The notes under the pieces: model-generated
The model's database searches: none
What the model saw: the letters and a program-made list of their open reading frames with translations, nothing else
What the model was told of the DNA's origin: nothing
From: Bacteriovoracaceae bacterium
GTDB taxonomy: Bacteria > Bdellovibrionota > Bacteriovoracia > Bacteriovoracales > Bacteriovoracaceae
Length of the DNA stretch: 64,000 bases
Assembly (NCBI GenBank): GCA_023701435.1
Contig: JAMPXB010000001.1
Location: forward strand, 1-64,000
Direction of reading: 5' to 3'
Part shown: positions 1 to 8,189 of the stretch, one piece after another
How the letters are laid out: every line of letters begins with the position of its first letter
How positions within the stretch are numbered: the stretch's first letter is position 1
Program-made: the position numbers and the translations under genes

Positions 1-995
1 ATAATCTCAGCTTTGGTTCAATGTATAACTCCCAAGAGGAAAAGATGGGGGCCCAGGCCTATAACTTTGTGGGCATTGGCAATGTGGGCAGTGTCCCTGA
101 ACTTCCGGCCGATCCTTCACGCACCAATCCTGGAACCAATCGTCGCTCCAATCAGCTTGAGTTCTTTGCCTATGATCGTATGGAGCTTGGGGAATGGAGC
201 GCATGGCTTGGCGGAAGACAAACCAATTTGCACCGAAAAAGTGAACTCACCGACAAGAGCGGCAAAGTGGACTATTACCAGAGCTTTGTTCTTCCGTGGG
301 CGGCAGTTTCCTATGAGTTTCCGGATATCATGACTTATGTGAGTTATGGCGAGGGTCTGGAGAGTTTCGTCACTCCCAATCGGGATGGTTATACTGAGCG
401 GGGCCAGTATCTTCGTGATGTGAGAAGTCGGCAATGGGAGGTAGGCGCCAAGGGGCAGGGGGACTTCTCCTGGGGACTAGCGCTCTTTACCGTGAAGCGT
501 CCGCTGGTGGAGGATCTGCCGCCGGTCTATAAAGTGGACGGCGAGATCCAACAAAAGGGCCTGGAAGCCGAGCTGCAAAAGCAGCACGGACACTTTCATT
601 TTGGCGCCTCCTACATGCTGGTAGAAGCGCTTAGAAAGAACGGGGATCTGCGCTCTGAGCTCAATGGCAAAAAAGCGGTGAATGTGCCTGTACAGTCGTT
701 TAGAGGCCTCGTGGGCTATGAGGTGCCCAAGGTTCAGGGCCTTTCCTTCGATCTACGTCTTGTTCATGAGGGCAAGAGAGCTGTGCTGCCTGATAATAGT
801 GTGATGCTTTCGGACTGGACACGCTGGGACTTCGGAGCGTCGTATGTCTGGAACAAGCACCTCTTCACGAGGCTCTATGTGGAGAACCTGGCCGCTGCTC
901 GCTACTGGAAGGAGTCACCCACCCAATATGGACATGTCTACCTGTTTCCGGGCATGGCAAGAAATCTTCGGTTGGATGTGCAGTACAGTTTTTAG
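1..995 (+). CDS. TonB-dependent outer-membrane receptor, C-terminal part (partial)
   Basis: The frame is open from base 3 of the window, so the gene begins upstream; only about 330 residues of the beta-barrel are seen. The translation alternates short amphipathic strands with loops and ends in an aromatic C-terminal strand (NLRLDVQYSF), typical of outer-membrane barrels. The phrases YVSYGEGLESF, RQWEVGAKG and ARYWKESP resemble the C-terminal half of TonB-dependent siderophore receptors of the FhuE/FpvA type. These import ferric chelates across the outer membrane using TonB/ExbBD energy. The plug domain and TonB box lie outside the window, so the substrate cannot be inferred. Confidence 0.82.
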   Translation, partial: NLSFGSMYNSQEEKMGAQAYNFVGIGNVGSVPELPADPSRTNPGTNRRSNQLEFFAYDRMELGEWSAWLGGRQTNLHRKSELTDKSGKVDYYQSFVLPWAAVSYEFPDIMTYVSYGEGLESFVTPNRDGYTERGQYLRDVRSRQWEVGAKGQGDFSWGLALFTVKRPLVEDLPPVYKVDGEIQQKGLEAELQKQHGHFHFGASYMLVEALRKNGDLRSELNGKKAVNVPVQSFRGLVGYEVPKVQGLSFDLRLVHEGKRAVLPDNSVMLSDWTRWDFGASYVWNKHLFTRLYVENLAAARYWKESPTQYGHVYLFPGMARNLRLDVQYSF

Positions 996-1014
996 AAACC
1001 ATGTTGGTCTCTTA

Positions 1015-1383
1015 TTAATTATTCTCGCATTCATTGCCTAAATTCACCGCCAGCTCTCTCAGTGTTTGCATCATGATGATATTAATTTTGGTGTCTTCAA
1101 TGCTGTAGATGATCTCGATATCTCGATCGCAAGTTTGATAATAGTTCTCGTATTGGTTAAGTAGAGAGGCCAAAGCAGGCTTAATTTGATCAACAGCTTC
1201 CAGAGTGGGGCCAACTTTTGCGCAGTTCTCTTCATTTACGGTATAGCTAAATTCAGGAATAGGGATCGCGGCGATTTCTATTTGAGTTTGTTGAATACGC
1301 TTTAGCTGGTCGGGGCAGATAGCTTCAGCAAAGACTGATAAACTTAAAAGTGAACTAGTAATAAGTAAAAGAAAGTAGTGCAT
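1015..1383 (-). CDS. small exported protein of unknown function
   Basis: The start is placed at the ATG at 1383 rather than the longer frame to 1434. It follows an AAGGA ribosome site and gives a clean signal peptide (MHYFLLLITSSLLSLSVFA, cut before EAICP). The mature part is about 100 residues, helical and rich in I, Q and E, with four cysteines (CPDQ, NCAK, TCDR, ECENN) that could form disulfides in the periplasm. No family is recognised. It converges on the TonB receptor gene with about 20 bases between the stops. Confidence 0.6.
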   Translation of the reverse strand: MHYFLLLITSSLLSLSVFAEAICPDQLKRIQQTQIEIAAIPIPEFSYTVNEENCAKVGPTLEAVDQIKPALASLLNQYENYYQTCDRDIEIIYSIEDTKINIIMMQTLRELAVNLGNECENN

Positions 1384-1577
1384 AAAAAATCCTTTTTTAT
1401 CATTGTAGTTGGAAAATAAAAAAAAAGCCTTCAAGAAAACGTTAACTTATATATTTTAAACTTTAGATAACCTTCACCGTGTTTAGTCTTTTTACAGGCC
1501 TGGAATAGTTATCACGCAGATGGATATTGCCCGGCAGTAGTTCATAATCTCACTTATATATGTATGAGGAGATTTTT

Positions 1578-2585
1578 ATGTTTGATATGAAACAGCTTGT
1601 TCGCTTGGCAATCCTTCCCCTGGCCCTAGTATTATGAAAAAGAGTGTTTCAGGTATTAAGTTCCCGGACCGCTGCTCCGGCCAACGTCAAAATAGATTTT
1701 AAAGATATACGCCCCGTTCATCTTACGGAAGATTTATATCTGGATCAAATCGACTTAAAAAAGATCTCCATTACCGAAGATGATTATAAATTATCTATGA
1801 GCGAAGGGGGCAGTGCTTCTGTCTCAAGATGCGCCGATTGTTCCATTAATGCCGTTCATCCGACATTAGACTATTCGGGTTCCGTGAGAGATCAGTTTGA
1901 AGTGTTAAAGAATAATGCCATCAAATTTATCAGTACCCTTGATCGAAGAAATTTACGGGTGGCCTTGAGTTTTTTTACCGGTGAGGCCAGTCTCTATAGC
2001 ATTGGAGGTGATGGGCACTATTTTGAAACGGGTAGGTTAATTAGTTTGTTAGAGGTTCTTCCTGTGCTGATTTTATGATCAATTCAGATTTCTCAAAAAA
2101 ATTATGTCAAGCCGATACCGCAACCCGCTTAAACACAGCAATCCTTGATAGGATCCAGAGCGTAAAGCAATATGAGGAAAAATCTGAGAAAAATGTTATT
2201 CGTACCAGGGTGTGACAGATGAACAGGTGAAGACGGAAATTGCCAAATACATAGGTAAGAGTCAATTTGGTGACCAAAAGATGAATGGAAATAATATGCT
2301 AATGCAGATATTTCTTTTAGTGCATGATCGTGATGTTCTTCTTATGTTACATGGCATAGGTGAATTCCCATTTAGGGGAAAGCGAGAATGTGTTCATGAT
2401 CATTAAGCTACGTTGACCACCCGTTGGAATGATGGTGACTGTGCCATGTGGCCTGGAAAACCAATATATCTGTCTTGTGTTCTAATTGGCATTAACGACT
2501 GCATCGATTTATTTTCAATCCTGATGCTGCGAAGATTCAGCAAACGGAGTTGATAAAACGACCAATCACTCAGTTAATATTTTGA
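1578..2585 (+). pseudogene. decayed von Willebrand factor A domain protein
   Basis: A strong AGGAG site precedes ATG 1578 and a signal-peptide-like N-terminus (MKQLVRLAILPLALVL). The frame then meets TGA at 1635-1637 and continues to 2078. It contains DYSGSVRDQ, a MIDAS motif of the form DxSxS, followed by FEVLKNNAIKFISTL, as in VWFA domains. The expected next segment (TATRLNTAILDRIQ, the second MIDAS threonine region) lies in another frame at about 2084-2213. A third frame (TDEQVKTEIAKYIG) runs from 2212 to 2406. A coding-like tail (NPDAAKIQQTELIKR) sits near 2520-2585. One nonsense codon and at least two frame changes make it non-functional. The 3' end is approximate. Confidence 0.65.
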
Positions 2586-2603
2586 TAAAATGTTTGGTCT
2601 GGT

Positions 2604-3455
2604 CTAAAAAGTGAATCCTGCTCCAATGGAATAGAGGGTGTTGCTCTGATCCAGGAAGGGGCCGATCTCGGACTGGATAAAGAATGTACCCAGCGGTAAG
2701 CGAGTGTAGAGAGTTGGGAAGAAAAGAATTTTGTGATCCTCTTTCAGCTTGAAAGTATTATCAGGAGGATTTTTTAAGTTCTGAATGGAATAAAGTAGTG
2801 GTAATTTTACTCCCAACTGTGCTCCTGCTGTTGATACAATCATCCCCGCATTGAGAGAGGTTTTTATTCCCCATAACGGGATATCTGATTCTTTATATTT
2901 AGGTGGAGATTTCTTTTCTTTCGTATCTCCCGTCCCGGTTAAAAGACAGCCTTCAACGCCGTAGACATAGTAGGCATTACTAAAATGAAGTCCACCGCCC
3001 AAGCATGTGGCCTGATTGGTTACAATTATTTTGTTTTTTATCGTAGGGGACTTTATATCGATTTCCCTTTGCCAGCTCAGATAATTTATCTCCAGCGAAT
3101 AATTCTTTTGGAATTTCTTTTGTTGCAGCTCTTTCTGATGAGCTTCAATTTTTTCTGATATCTTACTTACTTCATCCTCTTTGTATTCAAAGGCTTCCAG
3201 TATGGATTGAAGTTGTGTTGTGCTCTGTTCGAACTGATCATTTTTTAAAAAAAGATTGGCCTCTGTTTGATAGGTTTGGAAGTAAAGTTCCTTCAATTCT
3301 AGCGAATAATCCTCTGGGTCAAGTTCTTCCTCCTCAACTTCGTTGAGAATTTTTTGATGTTCTTCATTATAGCGGTGCTTGATTTCATTTAGAGAAGCAC
3401 TCGCATAAAAAGAAGATGTTACTAATATTAAGAGAGTTATAAATTTTATAGCCAT
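2604..3455 (-). CDS. exported protein with N-terminal coiled coil and C-terminal barrel-like region
   Basis: A signal peptide (MAIKFITLLILVTSSFYASA) is followed by about 90 residues of charged helix (residues 22-118, rich in E, K and Q) that could form a coiled coil or TPR-like hairpins. After that come about 160 residues of alternating strands ending in SIGAGFTF, a terminal aromatic typical of outer-membrane barrels. The family is not recognised. Its start overlaps the end of the cytochrome-barrel gene by 10 bases, so it is probably the last gene of the same transcript. A role at the outer membrane with the redox proteins upstream is inferred from context only. Confidence 0.6.
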   Translation of the reverse strand: MAIKFITLLILVTSSFYASASLNEIKHRYNEEHQKILNEVEEEELDPEDYSLELKELYFQTYQTEANLFLKNDQFEQSTTQLQSILEAFEYKEDEVSKISEKIEAHQKELQQKKFQKNYSLEINYLSWQREIDIKSPTIKNKIIVTNQATCLGGGLHFSNAYYVYGVEGCLLTGTGDTKEKKSPPKYKESDIPLWGIKTSLNAGMIVSTAGAQLGVKLPLLYSIQNLKNPPDNTFKLKEDHKILFFPTLYTRLPLGTFFIQSEIGPFLDQSNTLYSIGAGFTF

Positions 3456-4594
3456 ATATGTGTCTGCAGTAATAGTAACCAGGAATCTTTCCTGGTGTTG
3501 TCGTTAGAAAAATTTCGAGTGTTGTAAGCATCGGCCCTTAATTCAACTCGCTGAATTGGAAAGTATTGTAGTCCCGGTCCGATGCGAACGCTGTAGTCAT
3601 CCTGGTGAATATTCTGTTTTTGGTATTCAATGTTTGTTAAAAAGTACAAACCTCTCCAGGGCCTTACAGACGTTTGTAAGAGTGCGTAGCGGGACGTACG
3701 ATTGCCGTTATTGTCTTCAAAACTTTTGGTGGTCTGGCCAATTTCACTTAAAATCGCCGAACCTTCTTTGATATTAAAGCGGCCATGTATGGCAGCCGAT
3801 GTCAGGCGTTGAAAATCATTTTTGGAGGAGAGAAAAGAAGCTCCGATCCGGTGAAGATCAAAGACCGTTTTTTCTAGCATGCCACTTGCACCTTTCATGC
3901 GATACTCTGGCTCTTGTTCCAGATTCCCAACAAAAGCACTTATGCCGCCCTCCCATCCTTTTGTTAAAAAGTGGGTGCTGATTCCATGAACCGGATCGTT
4001 TTGTGAGACCCTTGGATTGGACCGTGAATAAGCGATGTGCTCAATAACACGAATCCCGTACAGCTTATCCATCAGACCGAGATAGATACCAAAATTTTCA
4101 TTTGGTCGGTGGCCAACAAAATAGTTACGAGAATAATATTGCTGCTCATTCAAACCTTCTCCTGGGAATTCAGGCATTGGTACTCGGCCATATTCACCGG
4201 AGACGATAAACTTGTCGTTTTCACCAAACTTCAATGTCGCTCTGATATCGGATTGCATGGTGATCCAGCGCTTGCTTTCTTGTTCCGACCCAGGGTTTTG
4301 ATACATACTAAAACCGCGATAATTGGCCTGTAAGCGTAGGTGATCTTGCTTGGGTTTTCTGAATAGGAAGCCCGAAAGATAGGCGAGCTTTTCCTCTGAT
4401 ACATTATCGGGATAAAATGTGCGGGCAGAGATGGCCGTAGCTGAAACTACCCGTCCGTAGTCATTGAGTTGCCCACCACCAAAAGGATTAAAGTGACAGT
4501 TCAAGCATGAAGGATAACCATGGCCGATGAAATTGGCATAACCCCAACTCGTCAATGGAGCGAGGGCGAAAATTAGAACGAGGAATGTTTTCAT
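3446..4594 (-). CDS. outer-membrane barrel-like protein with one N-terminal heme c motif
   Basis: A signal peptide of about 20 residues is followed directly by CLNCH (C30, C33, H34), a canonical heme c attachment site, then FNPFGGG and a short helix (QLNDYGR). The remaining roughly 320 residues are strand-rich with many aromatics and end in LLLLQTHIWL, as expected of an outer-membrane beta-barrel. A heme at the mouth of a barrel recalls porin-cytochrome electron conduits, but this protein has only one heme and is not clearly MtrB-like. It overlaps the YceI gene upstream by 4 bases and the next gene by 10, so translation is probably coupled. Confidence 0.62.
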   Translation of the reverse strand: MKTFLVLIFALAPLTSWGYANFIGHGYPSCLNCHFNPFGGGQLNDYGRVVSATAISARTFYPDNVSEEKLAYLSGFLFRKPKQDHLRLQANYRGFSMYQNPGSEQESKRWITMQSDIRATLKFGENDKFIVSGEYGRVPMPEFPGEGLNEQQYYSRNYFVGHRPNENFGIYLGLMDKLYGIRVIEHIAYSRSNPRVSQNDPVHGISTHFLTKGWEGGISAFVGNLEQEPEYRMKGASGMLEKTVFDLHRIGASFLSSKNDFQRLTSAAIHGRFNIKEGSAILSEIGQTTKSFEDNNGNRTSRYALLQTSVRPWRGLYFLTNIEYQKQNIHQDDYSVRIGPGLQYFPIQRVELRADAYNTRNFSNDNTRKDSWLLLLQTHIWL

Positions 4595-5079
4595 TTTTTA
4601 TTCTTGTAACCTAAAGTGACTTCTACTTCGACCTCATCTTTAACTCCCACGCCTAAATAGGATTTGGGAGGAAGTTTAAAGTCTGAAGCTCTAACACTAA
4701 ATTTGGCATTGATATTTTTTCCAGTTTCTGTGTAGCGGATTATAATCGGTTTTTTTTCACCGTTAACTTCCAGGGTCGCGCTTGCTTTGCCGTCTTTGGC
4801 CACTAGATTGGTTAAAATGGCCTTGCTATGGGTTTTAGCATTCAAGTGCTCCCAAAAATGTTCATCACGTAAATCTATACCGGTTTTAAGCGAGTTAATG
4901 GCCAGCTGAATTTTCTTGGCAACGAATGAACCATTTTCTTTGCTCAGTTTTCCTTTCACTTTTCCAGAAACGGCACTAAAGCTGCCCGCCGGGCTTAGAG
5001 AGACCAGGATGTTAACCTTGTTTTGGGCCCAGGCCTCACTTGTGATTATCAGGGCGATTATGAGAAAAGCTTGTTTCAT
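4591..5079 (-). CDS. YceI-family periplasmic protein
   Basis: A signal peptide (MKQAFLIIALIITSEAWA) is followed by about 144 residues with YceI/lipocalin-like features: SPAGSFSAVSGKVKG near the start, LKTGIDLRDEHFWEHL in the middle (family motif near 'T..xxRDxHlxs..F'), and ending in VGVKDEVEVEVTLGY. YceI proteins are small periplasmic barrels that bind polyisoprenoids or amphiphiles and are often found beside cytochromes. Length fits the family. It sits between the diheme lipoprotein (12 bases) and the heme barrel (4-base overlap), suggesting that a lipid or quinone-like carrier is used with them (inference). Confidence 0.85.
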   Translation of the reverse strand: MKQAFLIIALIITSEAWAQNKVNILVSLSPAGSFSAVSGKVKGKLSKENGSFVAKKIQLAINSLKTGIDLRDEHFWEHLNAKTHSKAILTNLVAKDGKASATLEVNGEKKPIIIRYTETGKNINAKFSVRASDFKLPPKSYLGVGVKDEVEVEVTLGYKNKK

Positions 5080-5091
5080 GGTGATATACTC

Positions 5092-5673
5092 CTATTTCAG
5101 AAAATTCTTGAGGTATTGCAAGATGAGCTCTTGTTTGTCCAGGGCAAGGGGATCTGCTTTTTTAGGCATTCTTCCTTCTTTGACACTCAGATAGAAACGC
5201 GAATTAAGTGGATCCTCAGGATTGATCCATTTCATTAAGTTTGCTTCACTAGTCATGCTTTTGTGGCAACTGACACAAGAGGGGTTGAGAATTTCTTTTT
5301 GGATTATTTCAAAATTCACAATTTCTTGCGGGGGCATTGTGAGGCCTTCAATGTAATGGCGTACCAGCTCTAGCTCAGCACTGGAAAGGGGAGCTGCCTT
5401 TTTAGGCATACTTCCATCTTTAATGACCTGATAAAGCTTACTCCCTTCCACATCTCCGGCCACCACCCATTTGGCAAGGGCCTCTTCAGATGTCAGACTC
5501 TTGTGACATTTAAGACAGTGAGGATCAATGATGCTGGTCCTAAGCTGAGCAAAGGTAACAGCATCATTAACATTTAATTCCTGGGAAATAGATTCACTGA
5601 ATTCCAGTCCGGAACGATTATTTCCACAAGCGGTGAGAAGAAAAAGACAAAGCAGTAGAAAGGTAGTTTTCAT
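5092..5673 (-). CDS. diheme cytochrome c lipoprotein with two tandem repeats
   Basis: The start is set at ATG 5673, giving a lipoprotein signal (MKTTFLLLCLFLLTAC) with Cys16 as the lipidated residue. A GTG 15 bases upstream is also possible. Two repeats each carry a heme c site: CLKCH (C53, C56, H57) and CVSCH (C133, C136, H137). Each site is followed by KSLTSEE or KSMTSEA, and later by GSMPKK or GRMPKK, whose methionine is a plausible distal heme ligand. This looks like an internally duplicated monoheme module. It is the first gene of a four-gene minus-strand unit. The protein probably shuttles electrons at a membrane face of the periplasm. Confidence 0.8.
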   Translation of the reverse strand: MKTTFLLLCLFLLTACGNNRSGLEFSESISQELNVNDAVTFAQLRTSIIDPHCLKCHKSLTSEEALAKWVVAGDVEGSKLYQVIKDGSMPKKAAPLSSAELELVRHYIEGLTMPPQEIVNFEIIQKEILNPSCVSCHKSMTSEANLMKWINPEDPLNSRFYLSVKEGRMPKKADPLALDKQELILQYLKNFLK

Positions 5674-6003
5674 GCGGGTTAGATACACGCTGTGAAATAA
5701 AAAGTTAAGGTAAATCGCTTAAGTTGTAAGAATTATATAAAGCGATCGTTTTATCATAGAGGGAACATAATAATACCAGGCCCCTGATTGCTTAAGCGCG
5801 CAGAGGCCTTGTATTTTTTTGGAGGATTCTTTAGGAATCCAAGTATATGAATAAGTTAGATGCGTTTCTTAGCATCACTTAGCATAGATAAAAAAGTAAA
5901 CCTGATTGAACGAAGAATTTTTAACTGAGAAGAAAAAAGACTTACTTGCTGGCCTGCTTACGAGTGGATTTCACTGATTTTTTCAAAGAACTTTACTCCA
6001 ATG
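5674..6003. other. gene-free stretch with two hairpins
   Basis: No convincing gene was seen. An imperfect hairpin (arms 5778-5786 and 5801-5809, one mismatch) is followed by a T run at 5813-5820, so it looks like a factor-independent terminator read on the plus strand, yet no plus-strand gene precedes it. A second hairpin (GGATTC / GAATCC, 5824-5840) follows. It could be the end of a small RNA or a leftover of a lost gene. Confidence 0.35.
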
Positions 6004-6030
6004 TTTGATATCACAAATTGTGATATCAAA
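6004..6030. repeat. palindrome 1 of array (13-base arms)
   Basis: A perfect inverted repeat: arms 6004-6016 and 6018-6030 around a single central A at 6017. The core is TCACAAATTGTGA. The flanks differ from the other two members but remain self-complementary. Confidence 0.85.
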
Positions 6031-6061
6031 GCTTTTTATTTAATTCACGTTAGATAGGTTC

Positions 6062-6098
6062 AAAAATTAAAGGTCACAAATTGTGACCTTTAATTTTT
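6062..6098. repeat. palindrome 2 of array (18-base arms), possible bidirectional terminator
   Basis: A perfect inverted repeat: arms 6062-6079 and 6081-6098 around A6080. It has the same TCACAAATTGTGA core, with an A-tract on one side and a T-tract on the other. As RNA from either strand it would fold into a stem ending in a U run, so it could stop transcripts both from the toxin-antitoxin operon and from the opposite side. Confidence 0.8.
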
Positions 6099-6124
6099 TC
6101 ACTCTTTAAAATCAGTAAATTAGC

Positions 6125-6155
6125 ATCTTGAAGTCGCAAATTGCGACTTCAAGAT
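6125..6155. repeat. palindrome 3 of array (15-base arms)
   Basis: A perfect inverted repeat: arms 6125-6139 and 6141-6155 around A6140. The core is TCGCAAATTGCGA, a paired change from the other two cores. It lies 6 bases beyond the antitoxin stop codon. The three centres are 63 and 60 bases apart. Confidence 0.85.
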
Positions 6156-6161
6156 TGAAGC

Positions 6162-6512
6162 TTAGAGCAACGATCGGTAATCACAATTAAGGGCAGATGC
6201 TAGTTTTTTAGCAGTGGTAACACCAACAGGACGGGTACCACGCTCAATTTCAGAAATGTGTTGTTGAGCAATATCAGATTTTTTGGCCAATTCCTTTTGG
6301 GTCATATTTTCTCTCCCCCGGAAGGCCTTAACCTTGTCAGCAGCAGTCACTTCCCCAAGAAGGTCATTCAAGTGTTCCATCGCATCATCATAAGACATAA
6401 GCTCATCATCATCTTCCTGCTTTAGTTTTTCATAAAGCGAGATTACTTTCTTAATGAGTTTGAGGTCGGCTTTTTTATCAAGCTCCTTATGAATTTTTTG
6501 TGCCACGTTCAT
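6162..6512 (-). CDS. XRE/HigA-type antitoxin
   Basis: The protein has 116 residues. A charged N-terminal half is followed by a helix-turn-helix from about residue 60 (NMTQKELAKKSDIAQQHISE, then RPVGVTTAKKLASAL), matching the Cro/C1-type fold of HigA-like antitoxins. It overlaps the toxin gene upstream by 4 bases, and toxin-first order is typical of HigBA systems. It probably neutralises the toxin and represses the shared promoter. The family of the N-terminal segment is uncertain. Confidence 0.8.
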   Translation of the reverse strand: MNVAQKIHKELDKKADLKLIKKVISLYEKLKQEDDDELMSYDDAMEHLNDLLGEVTAADKVKAFRGRENMTQKELAKKSDIAQQHISEIERGTRPVGVTTAKKLASALNCDYRSLL

Positions 6513-6766
6513 TTGTATGCTCCTTCTCTTGAGGCCACTTTAATGATTATGAGGTCTGGTTTTACATACTCCATAATCACTCGGTAGTTCTGATTGAGTT
6601 TCGCCCGATACTCGTTCGTTGCTCCACCCATTTTCTTTAATTCCCAACCCTGAATTCCTAAACCATCTCGCTTGAGGACAATCAAAAATTCCTTATAGAG
6701 AGTTTTAATGTTCTTAGGTAATTTTTCGACTTCTTTAAACACGGATTTTTTAATTCTTACTTCCAT
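6509..6766 (-). CDS. RelE/ParE-superfamily toxin (HigB-like)
   Basis: The start is moved to ATG 6766, which follows GGAGG at the right spacing; an in-frame GTG at 6778 overlaps that site. The 85-residue product has the compact RelE layout: a basic N-terminal helical hairpin (KSVFKEVEKLPKNIKTLY), GWELKKMGG, then YRAKLNQNYRVIMEY and IIIKVASREGAYK. Members are ribosome-dependent mRNA endonucleases or gyrase inhibitors, and which applies cannot be read here. The pair sits in the decayed island, where such modules are often retained. Confidence 0.8.
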   Translation of the reverse strand: MEVRIKKSVFKEVEKLPKNIKTLYKEFLIVLKRDGLGIQGWELKKMGGATNEYRAKLNQNYRVIMEYVKPDLIIIKVASREGAYK

Positions 6767-6835
6767 GTTTCCCTCCACGATACATCAAAAATGGTGTACT
6801 GGCAAGTTGGCTTGTAACTACACGATTTTAATGGA

Positions 6836-8001
6836 TTATTTTGACCCTGCATTGCCACCTCCATAGAGCGAAACTACGTTATCCCCAAACTGTATGTCCT
6901 CTGGAACAAAGTGGAGGCAATCAGTCGCACCCTTCGTATCCACACCAGCAAGCCTTAAGTAGATGTCCATCGTTGCAGATTTTTTCCAGCCACCTATTTT
7001 CATTACAACAGGTGCGGAAACTCCGTTGGCCAGCATTTGCGTAGCAAAGCAGGCTTTGAGGGCATGAAACTTAATAGGTTTAACTTTGATGGATTTAAGG
7101 AATGTTTTAAGCGGCACTGCCTGATCTCCATTGTCCCAATCTTTACTTCTGGGTAAAACAAATCCTGAATTTACTTGAGTCAGATTTTGTTTCAAATCCA
7201 GAATAAGACTGCGAAGGCTAGCATTGATAGGAACCGTCCTCCAGTATCTTCCTTTCGTCGGCCCAACAATTTTCACATTTGAATCATAGGAGCGGTCAAC
7301 GAGAATCAAATTTTTCTCTAAATCAATTTGTTCCCATGTCAGTGCATGAAGTTCACCGCTTCTCATTCCCGTCAAAATCGCAAAGGCCCATATTGGATAC
7401 CAATGATGGTTAAATGCCTTGGCGGCAGACAGGAATTTTCTTATTTCCTCGAGCGAAAAAATATCAGGATCTTTTTCTTCGCCCTTATCAATCATCAGTC
7501 CCTCAAGAGAGGAAACATTAGGCCCAACAATATAGTTGAACTCCATTCCCCACGAGTACACCTTGTTAATGATGTTTATGGCTTTGTTTTGATAAGTACG
7601 TGTCAGACCGTTCTTATCCATAAGTATGAGAAGTGCTCGGCCATCGGCCCTTGTTATTTCTGATGCTGGTCTATCGTTCCAGGGTTTTGTCCATTTCTGA
7701 ATGATACTTAAGTAACCCTCGGCAGATCGCTCTGTGATTCGTTCTAAGTATCCAGCGTAAACTTCTTTCTTCCATAAATGGAGAACGTCGTACCAAGATA
7801 GACCCAGACCATCAAATTTTTGGGCCTCTTTGGATAGCTGGCCAATTAGTCTTTATTCTTCTCGTCTTGCTTCTGCTTCTGTCTTTATGCGGAACACTGT
7901 TTTTTGAAATCATTTACTCTTGTTATTCAGTGATCTGATATGAATATAAACTTTCCAAAATTCTTGTCCGTCCTCTGTGTGCTTCGTGATTTAGACTCAT
8001 A
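6836..8001 (-). pseudogene. tyrosine recombinase/integrase with in-frame stop codons
   Basis: The intact part, 7621 to 6836, carries the catalytic domain: TGMRSGEL (first Arg), HALKACFATQ (HxxR box with Lys instead of Arg), KIGGW and MDIYLRL (tyrosine). The same frame continues upstream with integrase-like sequence (LSWYDVLHLWKKE, WNDRPASEITRAD) but is cut by TAA at 7853-7855 and TGA at 7910-7912. Beyond these it reads FRIKTEAEARREE and FWKVYIHIRSLN, typical of the N-terminal arm-binding region. Another TAA lies at 7991-7993, near the likely start. An initiation at 7621 would give only a truncated protein. It is a decayed integrase of the island. Confidence 0.75.
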
Positions 8002-8189
8002 TTTATTGCAAACTCTAAATTGGATCGTCTAAATATGATGAGACTCGCGGCACGTCAAGTCACCGAGACGATTGAGAACTTCGGGGAGCTAATCCATTTA
8101 ATAAGTTTTCCTCCTTATGGAAATAAAAGCCAAAACCATCAAGGGCCTTTTTAGTTAATATTGTTGTTTTGAAAATCTTCGCTGCCAGC
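8002..8189. other. intergenic, nothing recognised
   Basis: These 188 bases between the integrase remnant and the TIG lipoprotein stop hold no reading frame or clear structure that I could support. Confidence 0.3.

Noticed and set aside
5942..5995. Short minus-strand frame reading KKSVKSTRKQASK before a TAA
   Set aside because: It looks like the tail of a Lys-rich protein but has no start, no ribosome site and a stop just upstream; too short to call even as a remnant.
6001..6160. Possible integron attC sites
   Set aside because: A GTTRRRY-like heptamer occurs at about 6049, but there is no partner RYYYAAC, and the palindromes are perfect instead of attC-like with bulges.
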